Positions 23,047 through 30,272 of a stretch of 38,144 bases of DNA are shown here, piece after piece (positions within the stretch are counted from its first letter, which is position 1; every line of letters begins with the position of its first letter). The DNA is from Reyranella sp. (GTDB lineage Bacteria > Pseudomonadota > Alphaproteobacteria > Reyranellales > Reyranellaceae): the NCBI GenBank assembly GCA_021732285.1, contig JAKFVH010000102.1, positions 1 to 38,144 on the forward strand, given 5' to 3'. Under the pieces are notes generated by a model. The model saw only the letters and a list, made by a program, of their open reading frames with translations, was not told the DNA's origin and made no database searches. Position numbers and translations under genes: made by a program.

Positions 23047-23877
23047 ATGCCCAAGGTGCTCACGACCGATCAGGTTTCGCGATACAGAAGCGACGGATTC
23101 CACTTCCCGGTGCCGGTCCTGTCGACGGCCGAGGCGCGGTCCTACCGCGACCGGCTGGAGGCGAACGAGCGCACGCTGGGCGGGCCGCTGAGCGGCAACA
23201 TGCGGCAGAAGCCGCACCTGCTGTTCACCTGGGCCAACGAGCTGGCGCGCCACCCGAAGATCCTCGACGCCGTCGAGGACGTGATCGGGCCCGACATCCT
23301 GTGCTGGAGCACGACCTTCTTCACCAAGGAGGCGCACTCGCCGTCCTTCGTGTCATGGCACCAGGACGCCACCTACTGGGGGCTCAGCACCAACGACGTC
23401 ATCACCGCCTGGGTGGCCTTCGCCGATGCGCCGGTCGAAAGCGGCGCCATGAAGTTCTGGCCGGGCAGCCATCTCAAGAACCAGATCGAGCATCGCGACA
23501 CCTTCGCCAGCGACAACCTGCTGACGCGCGGCCAGGAGATCGCCGTCGACGTGCCCGACGGCCAGGGCGTCGACGTGCCGCTCAAGGCGGGCGAGATGTC
23601 GCTGCACCACGTGCTGCTGGTGCACGGCTCGGGGCCCAACAGCACGGCCGACCGGCGCATCGGCTACGCCATCCGCTACATCCCGCCCCACGTCCGCCAG
23701 ATCAAGGCGCGCGATTCGGCGATGCTGGTGCGCGGCACCGACCGCTACGGCAATTTCGACGTCGATCCCGCGCCCAAGCGCGACCTCGACGAAGCAGCAC
23801 TTGCGGCGCACCAGGCCGCCGTCGAGCGCTCGGCCAAGGTGCTGTACGACGGCACCCAGAGTTCGTTCCGTGCCTAG
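23047..23877 (+). CDS. Phytanoyl-CoA dioxygenase (PhyH) family protein
   Basis: This 276-residue Fe(II)/2-oxoglutarate oxygenase keeps the iron-binding triad: His105 and Asp107 in SWHQDATYWGL and His193 in LLVHGSGPNST. An Arg a few residues later (DRRIGYAIRYIP) is placed to bind 2-oxoglutarate. The pattern WVAFADAPVESGAMKFWPGSH is typical of the PhyH superfamily, whose members hydroxylate fatty acyl-CoAs, ectoine, chlorinated or aromatic compounds. It starts 17 bases after the ABM-membrane gene and overlaps the next gene by 8 bases, so it continues the cluster. The SD is weak. The substrate is not readable. Confidence 0.9.
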   Translation: MPKVLTTDQVSRYRSDGFHFPVPVLSTAEARSYRDRLEANERTLGGPLSGNMRQKPHLLFTWANELARHPKILDAVEDVIGPDILCWSTTFFTKEAHSPSFVSWHQDATYWGLSTNDVITAWVAFADAPVESGAMKFWPGSHLKNQIEHRDTFASDNLLTRGQEIAVDVPDGQGVDVPLKAGEMSLHHVLLVHGSGPNSTADRRIGYAIRYIPPHVRQIKARDSAMLVRGTDRYGNFDVDPAPKRDLDEAALAAHQAAVERSAKVLYDGTQSSFRA

Positions 23878-24340
23878 CCGGCGCTTGATCCTCATGGCGT
23901 TCGGCGCATTGCCCGCGCAGGCGTGGGCTCAGGCGCAGAGCGAGCCGCCAAAGGACACGGTGACGCCCGAGGCTTTCCTGCGGGGAATCTACACGCCCTA
24001 TCCCAACCAGGATTTCAAGGGCCAGCCATTCTGGCAGGTCGACCGCTTCTTCACGCCCGACCTCGCCCGCGTCATCGAGGCCGACATGCGCGAGGCCAAG
24101 CGGCGCGGCGAGGTGCCGAGGCTCGACGGCGATCCCTTCGTCGACGCACAGGACTGGGACATCGCCAAGCTCGCCATAATGGTGAAGGCCGAGGGCCCCA
24201 AGGCGGTCGGCCTGGTGAGCTTCGAGAACCAGGGCAAGCCCACGGAGATCAAGCTCGACCTGGTGCGCACCGGCATGGGCTGGCGCATCGCCGACATCAA
24301 GGCGCCGAGCGGGACGCTGAGCGAGCTTTATAAGAAGTAG
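23870..24340 (+). CDS. DUF3828-like exported protein
   Basis: The product has about 156 residues. The GTG start at 23870 gives a signal sequence (PSRRLILMAFGALPAQAWA, cleavage near AQA). Starting at ATG 23894 would remove its basic N-region. The mature part has TPEAFLRGIYTPYPNQDFKG, FFTPDLARVIEAD, DPFVDAQDWDIAKLAIMVK and a final GMGWRIADIKAPSGTLSELYKK. That order of an ion-channel-like cone fold and a terminal WRIADI strand is characteristic of DUF3828. The protein is probably periplasmic; its function is unknown. It overlaps the PhyH gene by 8 bases and is the last gene before a family C palindrome. Confidence 0.75.
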   Translation: MPSRRLILMAFGALPAQAWAQAQSEPPKDTVTPEAFLRGIYTPYPNQDFKGQPFWQVDRFFTPDLARVIEADMREAKRRGEVPRLDGDPFVDAQDWDIAKLAIMVKAEGPKAVGLVSFENQGKPTEIKLDLVRTGMGWRIADIKAPSGTLSELYKK

Positions 24341-24342
24341 AT

Positions 24343-24472
24343 CTTCCTCCCCAGCGAAGCTGGGGAGGTGGCGCCGTCATACGGCGACGGAGGAGTCATG
24401 AGCACCGTCACTGATGCTCATGACCCCTCCGCCCCTTCGGGCACCTCCCCACGCGAAGCGTGGGGAGGAAGT
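24343..24472. repeat. Compound palindromic repeat, family C
   Basis: The 10-bp hairpin CCTCCCCAGC-GAA-GCTGGGGAGG (24346-24368) is followed by a central inverted repeat (GGAGGAGTCATGAGCA ... TGCTCATGACCCCTCC) and by the 11-bp hairpin 24444-24454/24458-24468 with loop GAA. The whole lies between two convergent genes (DUF3828-like and class II aldolase). It shares its plan, hairpin-TCATGA centre-hairpin, with family A but not its sequence. Similar GGGGAGG-type intergenic repeats are common in alphaproteobacteria. Confidence 0.85.
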
Positions 24473-24477
24473 TGAAG

Positions 24478-25278
24478 TCAGTGCCGCCAGCTCGTGTCGG
24501 TCTTGTCGAGCTTGCGAATCAGCGCCGCGAATTCGAGATCGCCGAGGCCGCCCATCTCCTTCTCCGAGAAGCTGTCCAGGTCGGCGCCCGACTTGGCGGC
24601 CAGGTTGTCGCCCAGGATGTTGAGCGTGCCGGCGGCGCCGGCATCGACCTGGATCTGGCAGGCGCGCTCCAGGCGATAGAGCCGGATGAACGCCTCGGGC
24701 ACGGTGCGGCCCGTCGTCAGGATGCCGTGGTTGCGCAGCATCATCGCCTGGTTGTTGCCGAGGTTGTTCAAAAGCCGGCCGCGCTCGTCGAGGTCGAGGC
24801 TGGGGCCCTCGTAGTCGTGATAGGAGAGCTTTCCGTGGAACGCCGTCGAGGCCATCGAGATCGGCAGCAGCCCTTCCTTCAGCGCGCACACCGCCATGCC
24901 GGAGCGGGTGTGGGTGTGCATCACCACCTTGTGGCGCGCCTGGTGGGCCATGTGGACGGCCGAGTGGATGACGAAGCCCGCGTAGTTCACCGGGTACTTC
25001 GACTCGCCCACGTTGTTGCCGTCGAGGTCGATCTTCACCAGGTTCGAGGCCGTGACCTCGTCGTAGTTCAGCCCGAACGGGTTGATCAGGAAGTGCGCCT
25101 GCTCGCCCGGCACGCGCGCGGTGAGATGGCCGTAGATGAGCTCGGTCCAGCCGAAATAGTCGACCAGGCGATAGGCGGCCGCGAGCTGGCGGCGCAGGAT
25201 CGCCTCCGCCTCGGCGGGTGGCAGGGAATCCAGGTCGATACCGGTCAGCGGCGCGTCCTGGGCGATGTGCATGTCCAT
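24478..25278 (-). CDS. Class II aldolase/adducin family protein
   Basis: This 266-residue protein has the class II aldolase fold and its zinc site: His121 and His123 in VVMHTHTRSGMAV and His184 in LRNHGILTTG. ATG 25278 has GGAGGA in front. The catalytic acid that fuculose-phosphate aldolases place in a SSE-type loop is replaced: residues 97-101 read VNYAG, followed by FVIHSAVH. This subgroup is common in proteobacteria and may act as a decarboxylase, aldolase on a different substrate, or non-enzymatic adducin-like protein. It stands alone, convergent with the Mo-hydroxylase cluster across the family C repeat. Confidence 0.88.
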   Translation of the reverse strand: MDMHIAQDAPLTGIDLDSLPPAEAEAILRRQLAAAYRLVDYFGWTELIYGHLTARVPGEQAHFLINPFGLNYDEVTASNLVKIDLDGNNVGESKYPVNYAGFVIHSAVHMAHQARHKVVMHTHTRSGMAVCALKEGLLPISMASTAFHGKLSYHDYEGPSLDLDERGRLLNNLGNNQAMMLRNHGILTTGRTVPEAFIRLYRLERACQIQVDAGAAGTLNILGDNLAAKSGADLDSFSEKEMGGLGDLEFAALIRKLDKTDTSWRH

Positions 25279-25350
25279 GGGGGTCCTCCGCGCGGGGTCT
25301 GGAAGCTTAGGCTCGCGCGTAGCGGGCGAGCAACAGGAGAGTTCCCGCGA

Positions 25351-26931
25351 TCACGGCCAGAGAGGATCCCATTTCGCCAGACCAGCAATGCTCTTGGCGA
25401 CCCTTTCCAAAGCGCTCGGGAGGGAACGTTCGCGGTCGAAGACCGCCTCGGCAAAGTTGATCGCGGCTTGGACGCCCTGCCTCTCGGTCAGGGGCAGCAT
25501 GGCGTCGAATATGGGCGATCTACTGAAGGTACGCCATTGCTCGGGACTTTTTTCTTGAGCCCAGTCATTCACCCGAGCAAACGACGACGCGTCACCAAAT
25601 CTCACGCAGTTCAGCAGGACCACAAACGCGGCCTTGCCCCAATGATCATCCTTTTCGGTTCCTTCGATCGCTCGCACGACGTCGCCCGACGGTGTCGTGA
25701 TTTTTCTTCGGGCCAATTGACCGCCGCTCAGCATGTCCGCCCATGTGTCGACTTCGGCCGTCAGTGTCTTGGCTTCGATGAGTTCGAGCGTGCGAATGGC
25801 GGCGTGCAGATCGCCGCGGTCCGACTGACCATGGGCGATATTCACCAAGACCTCCGCCTGGTTGGCGCGATGCTCATCTGCCAGATCGAACGCCTGACGC
25901 TCGAGGCCTAGCCACGCCAGCAAATGGGCAGCGGTCCCGCGCGCTTGGATCCAGCGACCGGCAGCCGGCGTTATGGACGCGCCGATCACCTTGAAATACC
26001 GGCCTGGGCCACTTTCGAAGGTCGGTGCGGGCAACGGCTCGTATTCGAAAGGTGCGGCAAGCTCCAACGTGCCGAGCATTGTCCGCGTGGCGCCGCTCAG
26101 GTCGCCGAGGCCGATCTGATGGCGGCAGATGTAGAGGGGACTGCTGACAAACTCGATGAGGGACTGCGCGGTATCACTCGCTGCTTCCGACAAGGACGCG
26201 GCGGACGCATGCTGAAGCGTGACGATCGCATCTTCGCGACGGTCCATCTTCGCGAACGCCACGCCACAGAGCATCAGGTCACGCGAACCCTTGGGATCGA
26301 TCGAGAGCATAGCCTCCTTGAGGAAGCGGACGGCACGCGCGCCGGCTCCTGCCTTGTGCATCATTTGCGCAAATCCTGCGGCAAAACGAGCTCGACATTC
26401 CGGTTCCGCCTCGTTGGCACGAAACAGCTCAATCGCCTCCTCGAAGCGGCCTGCCTCTACCAACCAGTCGGTGAAGGCCGGGCGGTTGCGGCTCCACTCC
26501 CCCTCAAGCTCAGACCGCAGCGCGTTGCCTTGCAGATAGGTCTCTTCGGCTGCCTCGGGTTGGCCGGAAAGGAACAGCTCCTTCGCCCTGCGATCGATTT
26601 CCCGGAGTCGTTCAGCCTTCTCGGCCCGCCTTGCCGCTTCCTCAGGGGAGTAGTCCGGCCTCGCCCGCCAATAGGCATCCCATGCCGCCATCGACTGAAC
26701 GACAAACTCGGCAAACATCGCCTCGTGGCCCGCATCTCGGATGAGGCACGCCAAATGATAACTGCGCCACGGCTCGCCCTCAGGCCCGGTGGACCGGGCG
26801 CTATTGACGAGCCTGCCGAGAATGCCGATCAGCGCTGCTTCATCGCGCAAGAAAATGCTCCAGGGCGCCCCCCGTTCGGTCTCTGCGCGGACGCGGAGGG
26901 ACAAGGTAAGGCTACCTCCGCGCGCGGTCAT
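25351..26931 (-). CDS. Unknown helical-repeat (TPR-like) protein
   Basis: I do not recognise a named family. The 526-residue product is rich in Ala, Glu and Arg, with helix pairs spaced like tetratricopeptide repeats: AEETYLQGNALRSELEGEW, TDWLVEAGRFEEAIELFR, AVRFLKEAMLSIDPKGSRDLM and VAFAKMDRREDAIVTLQHA. A coiled-coil-like stretch (PEEAARRAEKAERLREIDRRAKEL) lies near residue 100. There is no signal peptide or membrane segment. ATG 26931 is the first in-frame ATG but lacks an SD; TTG 26967 is an alternative. Its GC content looks lower than its neighbours and it lies next to tRNA-Glu, so it may be acquired, but no mobility gene is present. Confidence 0.75.
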   Translation of the reverse strand: MTARGGSLTLSLRVRAETERGAPWSIFLRDEAALIGILGRLVNSARSTGPEGEPWRSYHLACLIRDAGHEAMFAEFVVQSMAAWDAYWRARPDYSPEEAARRAEKAERLREIDRRAKELFLSGQPEAAEETYLQGNALRSELEGEWSRNRPAFTDWLVEAGRFEEAIELFRANEAEPECRARFAAGFAQMMHKAGAGARAVRFLKEAMLSIDPKGSRDLMLCGVAFAKMDRREDAIVTLQHASAASLSEAASDTAQSLIEFVSSPLYICRHQIGLGDLSGATRTMLGTLELAAPFEYEPLPAPTFESGPGRYFKVIGASITPAAGRWIQARGTAAHLLAWLGLERQAFDLADEHRANQAEVLVNIAHGQSDRGDLHAAIRTLELIEAKTLTAEVDTWADMLSGGQLARRKITTPSGDVVRAIEGTEKDDHWGKAAFVVLLNCVRFGDASSFARVNDWAQEKSPEQWRTFSRSPIFDAMLPLTERQGVQAAINFAEAVFDRERSLPSALERVAKSIAGLAKWDPLWP

Positions 26932-27002
26932 CGCAAATTGTCGGCTGCATGGCCGGGGTTGCGCCAACGCGGCCCTTCGACTATCAAGCGCCTTCCGGCC
27001 TC

Positions 27003-27078
27003 GCTCCCTTCGTCTAGAGGCCCAGGACGCGGCCCTCTCAAGGCTGAAACACGGGTTCGAATCCCGTAGGGAGCGCCA
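27003..27078 (+). tRNA. tRNA-Glu (anticodon CTC)
   Basis: The acceptor stem GCTCCCT (27003-27009) pairs with AGGGAGC (27068-27074), then discriminator G and an encoded CCA (27076-27078). The anticodon stem CGGCC/GGCTG holds the loop CTCTCAA, so the anticodon is CTC and reads GAG. The T arm has GGGTTCGAATCCC. The D-arm CGTCTAGAGGCCCAGGAC resembles bacterial tRNA-Glu. Confidence 0.93.
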
Positions 27079-27137
27079 TCAAAAGAGCCGACGAAATCGG
27101 CATTCCCTGGGCGATGGCCGGCCTGAGGAGATCTTTC

Positions 27138-27371
27138 ATGGCCTCGCTGGATTGGTCTCAGTGTCCTATCGTGGAAAGCGTCCCTGGCAAGGTCAGTGGC
27201 GCGTGGGTGTTCAAGGGCACGCGGACGCCTGTCGCGATCGTATTCGAGAACCTTGAGGACGGCATGACGATCGACGAGGTGCTCGAACAATTCCCAGTCA
27301 CGCGCGAGCAAGTTCGGGCCGTGCTCGAGTTTGCCGCCAGGAGTCTCGACGCGCCTGTTGCCACGCGTTGA
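27138..27371 (+). CDS. DUF433 domain protein, probable antitoxin
   Basis: This 77-residue protein has the DUF433 pattern: WSQCPIVESVPGKVSGAWVFKGTRTPV, then ENLEDGMTIDEVLEQFPVTREQVRAVLEFAA. The second half is a MerR-like/helix-turn-helix-type segment. DUF433 proteins are usually encoded upstream of DUF5615 PIN-like proteins and are thought to be their antitoxins. ATG 27138 has GAGGAG in front. The stop TGA shares one base with the next start (TGATG), so the two are coupled. It starts 59 bases after tRNA-Glu. Confidence 0.87.
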   Translation: MASLDWSQCPIVESVPGKVSGAWVFKGTRTPVAIVFENLEDGMTIDEVLEQFPVTREQVRAVLEFAARSLDAPVATR

Positions 27372-27697
27372 TGCGCGTCCTGTTCGATAACGGGACACCA
27401 AGAGGCGTTGCCGCGGCGTTGTCGGACCATATCGTTGAAGAGGCGCGCTCGCGCGGCTGGGACATGCTGCGAAATGGTGAATTGCTGGACGCTGCGGACG
27501 CGGACGGATTCGATGTATTCGTCACCACCGATCGAAATATCCGCTACCAACAAAGTCTGGCTGATCGAAGGATCGCGATTGTCGTGCTCGGTAGGGGCCG
27601 ATGGCGGCTCATCAAAAGCAAGCTTCGCGAAATCGCCGACGCCATCTCGACGGCAATGCCCGGCAGCCTTACCGAGGTCGACATTCCCGACGAATGA
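27371..27697 (+). CDS. DUF5615 family PIN-like protein, probable toxin
   Basis: This 108-residue protein begins MRVLFDNGTPRGVAAALSDH and has the order typical of DUF5615/Mut7-C-like PIN nucleases. Asp6 lies in the first strand, Glu/Asp residues follow in the middle (NGELLDAADADGFDVFVTTD) and NIRYQQSL follows the last acidic strand. The conserved acids could bind metal for RNA cleavage, but activity is not proven for this family. It is coupled to the DUF433 gene by a 1-base overlap. The pair matches a VapBC-like type II toxin-antitoxin module. Confidence 0.85.
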   Translation: MRVLFDNGTPRGVAAALSDHIVEEARSRGWDMLRNGELLDAADADGFDVFVTTDRNIRYQQSLADRRIAIVVLGRGRWRLIKSKLREIADAISTAMPGSLTEVDIPDE

Positions 27698-27713
27698 GCG
27701 GGATTCTCCGGTC

Positions 27714-27740
27714 GTTGCCATAGGCTGACCGCATGGCAAC
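27714..27740 (+). other. Inverted repeat after the toxin gene
   Basis: GTTGCCAT (27714-27721) and ATGGCAAC (27733-27740) could form an 8-bp stem with an 11-base loop, 17 bases past the DUF5615 stop. There is no U tract, so a terminator role is weakly supported. The rest of 27698-27874 shows no clear gene or promoter. Confidence 0.35.
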
Positions 27741-27874
27741 TGAGATCGCGGCCACCAAAGTGACTTCCTAGCCATGTTTTGAGGGTCCAGCCGAGCATAG
27801 TGCTCGTTCGGCGCATATTTTTCGCATACCGCCGCCAAAAATTCGACCGGAGGACGTGAGCGTACACATGGTCG

Positions 27875-29617
27875 GTGTGTTACAGAGGAAGGGCCGGCAG
27901 GAGCCGGCAGGTCGCTCCCTTGGTCTTCGCCTCAAGTATTTCCCGCCGCTCCAGTCCCACCGCCACCGCGCTCGTTGACCTCGCCCTCGTCGTCCTGGGC
28001 GGCGGCGCGCTGCTGATCGCCATCGTGCTGTGGTTCGACAATGCCCAGGGCGGGCTGACCGGCAACGGCGTGTTCAAGAGCCTGGAGCTGAAGCCCTGGG
28101 TCACCGACCCGGCCCATGCACCCCTCTACCCCTCGAACTACCTGTTCTATCCGCTGTACGGCGCGCTCTGCCGCCTGCTCGACCTTTTGGGCGTGTTCGC
28201 GGGCGACCCGCGGCGGCAGATGACCATCCTCAATGCCGCGAGCTGTGCGCTCAGCCTCGGCATCATCTACCTGCTGATCCGCAACCTCACGGGTATCCGG
28301 CTGGTGGCGCTGCTGGCGGCGTGGTTCCACCTCGCCTCGAGCTTCGTGATGTTCCTCGCCATCATCAACGAGGACATCATGCCGAGCTACACGGTGCTGC
28401 TGGCGGCGATGGCGCTGGGTGCCGTCTGGCTGGGCCGGCCGACCGCGGCGCGCGTGGTCGCGGTGTCCGTCCTGTTCTCGCTCGCCTGGCTGATGGAATG
28501 GCGGCTGATGTTCCCCACCCTGCCCGCCATGCTGGTGGCGCTCTGGGTGTGCGAGGCCAACTGGCAGCGGCGGCTCGGCTGGATCGCCCTGTTCCTGGTC
28601 GGCATGGTGGCGACGGCCGCGATCGTCGCCTGGGCCTGGCAGGGCCACGAGGGCGCCGTCGGCACGTTCGACCTGATCTGGACCGGCAAGGCGGTGCGCT
28701 CGGTGTGGGCCGGCTTCACCTGGGCCAAGGTCGGCTACATGTGGGACGGCATGGTCGGCTACCTGCTGGGCGCCGGCGTGGCCCAGATCCCCGGCATCCC
28801 GGGCTGGGACATGTGGCGCTGGGTCGCCACGGTCTGGATGCTGGCCGTGGCCTTTTTCGCGCTGCCCTTCCTGTGGCGCCACTGGGATGACCCGCGCTCG
28901 CGCGCCCTGTTGGCGATCTTCGGCGTCACCTTCGTGGCCGGCGAGGTGTTCAACCTCTACGCCCAGCCGCAGGACCCGCAGATGCAGATCAACGTCATGG
29001 CCTGGCTGACGGTTGGCTGGGCGGTGGTGCTGGTCGCCGCGCGCGAGAACCGCCGCTACGGCGGCCGCCTGCTGGCGGCCCTGTCGGGGCTGAGCGTGGC
29101 GCTGTTCGCCTACAACGTCTGGAGCATCGCGCCGCTGCGCGGGCTGGACAGCGCCTGGGAGGGCGCCATCCAGCGCATGGAAAAGGAGTCCAATCCCGAG
29201 CGCACCGTCTGGCTGATGCACGACTTCGACTGGGCCATGGTTTACGGCTCGCTGCACTGGGGCACCAACGACCCCGGCGTCGCCAAGCTCGGCCCGGCGC
29301 CGCAGAAGGAACCCAAGTTCAAGTGGATCGGCTTCACCGGCCAGGTGCTGCGCCATCCCGAGTGGAGCGACGAGCAGCAGGTCGCCGAGCTGCGCGGCCA
29401 GATCGATCGCGCGCTCGACCTCGGCTACGACGTGCTGGTCATCCGGCTGTGGGACATGGACCCGTACCAGCTCGAGGTCGCGACCGGGATGGTGGCGAGC
29501 AGCGAGCGCATCCAGGCGCTGCGCCGCATGCTGCGCGAGGACTACGTCGCCACCCAGGCCTTCATCGACCCGGTCGCGGGCGCCGTCGACCGGCTGAAGA
29601 AGAGGCCGGGCCGGTAG
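27875..29617 (+). CDS. Polytopic membrane protein of unknown function (glycosyltransferase-like plan)
   Basis: The product has up to 580 residues. About ten hydrophobic helices cover roughly residues 30-400, including LVDLALVVLGGGALLIAIVL, IIYLLIRNLTGIRLVALLAA and LGWIALFLVGMVATAAIVAW. An extracytoplasmic soluble domain of about 150 residues follows, containing MHDFDWAMVYGSLHWGTNDPG and LDLGYDVLVIRLWDMDP. This plan resembles C-type (PMT/GT39/GT83-like) glycosyltransferases, but I see no certain catalytic DD or DE loop, so no function is given. The start is uncertain: GTG 27875 is the first in frame with no good SD, and the true start may be further in, near VFASSISRR. The isochorismatase gene follows by one base. 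Confidence 0.72.
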   Translation: MCYRGRAGRSRQVAPLVFASSISRRSSPTATALVDLALVVLGGGALLIAIVLWFDNAQGGLTGNGVFKSLELKPWVTDPAHAPLYPSNYLFYPLYGALCRLLDLLGVFAGDPRRQMTILNAASCALSLGIIYLLIRNLTGIRLVALLAAWFHLASSFVMFLAIINEDIMPSYTVLLAAMALGAVWLGRPTAARVVAVSVLFSLAWLMEWRLMFPTLPAMLVALWVCEANWQRRLGWIALFLVGMVATAAIVAWAWQGHEGAVGTFDLIWTGKAVRSVWAGFTWAKVGYMWDGMVGYLLGAGVAQIPGIPGWDMWRWVATVWMLAVAFFALPFLWRHWDDPRSRALLAIFGVTFVAGEVFNLYAQPQDPQMQINVMAWLTVGWAVVLVAARENRRYGGRLLAALSGLSVALFAYNVWSIAPLRGLDSAWEGAIQRMEKESNPERTVWLMHDFDWAMVYGSLHWGTNDPGVAKLGPAPQKEPKFKWIGFTGQVLRHPEWSDEQQVAELRGQIDRALDLGYDVLVIRLWDMDPYQLEVATGMVASSERIQALRRMLREDYVATQAFIDPVAGAVDRLKKRPGR

Positions 29618-29618
29618 G

Positions 29619-30161
29619 ATGTCCAAGGACGTCCTGATCGTCGTCGACATGCAGGTTGGTCTGCTCGACGGCCTGCCCAAGCACGACCTTGCCGGTGTGA
29701 TCCAGCGCATCAACGCCCTCGCCAACATGGTGCGCCAGAAGGGTGGCCTGGTGGTGTGGATCAGGCATTGCGGCAAGGCCGGCGACGGCTTCGAGAGGGG
29801 CAGCAAGGGATGGGCGTTCCTGCCTGAGCTTGTACGCGAGCCTGGCGATGTCGTTGTCGAGAAGACGCTGAACGATGCGTTCGCCAGCACCGTGCTGCAC
29901 GACACGCTGCAACGCCATGCGCCGGACCGCCTCCTGATCGCCGGCTGGGCGACCGACTCCTGCGTCGATTCCACCGTCCGGTCGGCTATTTCCCGCGACT
30001 ACGACGTCGTCATCGTGAGCGACGGCCACACGCTGAGCGACCGGCCGCATCTCGACGCGCCCACCATCATCCGCCATCACAACTGGGTCTGGAGCGACCT
30101 TCTAACCAACCGCTCGACCCGCCTCACGACGACAAGCGAGCTGCTGGCAGAGAATCAATAG
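29619..30161 (+). CDS. Isochorismatase-family cysteine hydrolase
   Basis: This 180-residue protein has the expected triad: Asp10 (LIVVDMQVG), Lys82 (VVEKTLNDAF) and Cys115 (GWATDSCVDSTV). Members hydrolyse isochorismate, nicotinamide, ureidoacrylate, N-carbamoyl amides or similar compounds. The ATDSCVDSTVRSA context fits a general amidase-like member and not a firmly assigned one. It begins one base after the stop of the membrane protein gene, so the two may be co-transcribed. Its 3' end runs directly into a 31-base sequence that also follows the hydrolase gene at 38032. Confidence 0.9.
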   Translation: MSKDVLIVVDMQVGLLDGLPKHDLAGVIQRINALANMVRQKGGLVVWIRHCGKAGDGFERGSKGWAFLPELVREPGDVVVEKTLNDAFASTVLHDTLQRHAPDRLLIAGWATDSCVDSTVRSAISRDYDVVIVSDGHTLSDRPHLDAPTIIRHHNWVWSDLLTNRSTRLTTTSELLAENQ

Positions 30162-30192
30162 CGCTGGGGGCGCGCCACTCCAGTGGCGCGTC
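30162..30192. repeat. Hairpin module shared with 38033-38063
   Basis: This 31-base segment is identical to 38033-38063. It contains a 9-bp stem, CGCGCCACT (30171-30179)/AGTGGCGCG (30182-30190), with TCC across the loop region. It starts at the base after the isochorismatase stop and is followed at once by a family A element, so the two form one composite unit. Confidence 0.88.
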
Positions 30193-30201
30193 TTCTCATG
30201 C

Positions 30202-30269
30202 TCTTTCGGACCGCGCGCATCCTGCGCGCTCAAGCTCATGAGCGCGCAGGATGCGCGCGGTCCGGAAGA
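30202..30269. repeat. Nested palindromic repeat, family A, element 3
   Basis: Outer arms TCTTTCGGACC (30202-30212) and GGTCCGGAAGA (30259-30269) pair with one mismatch. Inside are two hairpins with arms GCGCGCA and TGCGCGC, loops TCC (30220-30222) and GGA (30249-30251), and a centre of TCAAGCTCATGA. It lies between the convergent isochorismatase and SDR genes. Confidence 0.9.
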
Positions 30270-30272
30270 CGA

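Noticed and set aside
24343..24472. CRISPR-like repeat array
   Set aside because: There are two different hairpins and one centre, no regular spacer-repeat order and no cas genes. It is a compound palindrome.
27003..27700. Integrated element at tRNA-Glu
   Set aside because: No integrase, no repeat of the tRNA 3' end and no other mobility gene are visible. Only a possible hotspot is kept as a finding.
27932..29974. A 680-codon open frame antisense to the membrane protein and isochorismatase genes
   Set aside because: It crosses two sense genes, one of them with a full catalytic triad, and gives a low-complexity translation.
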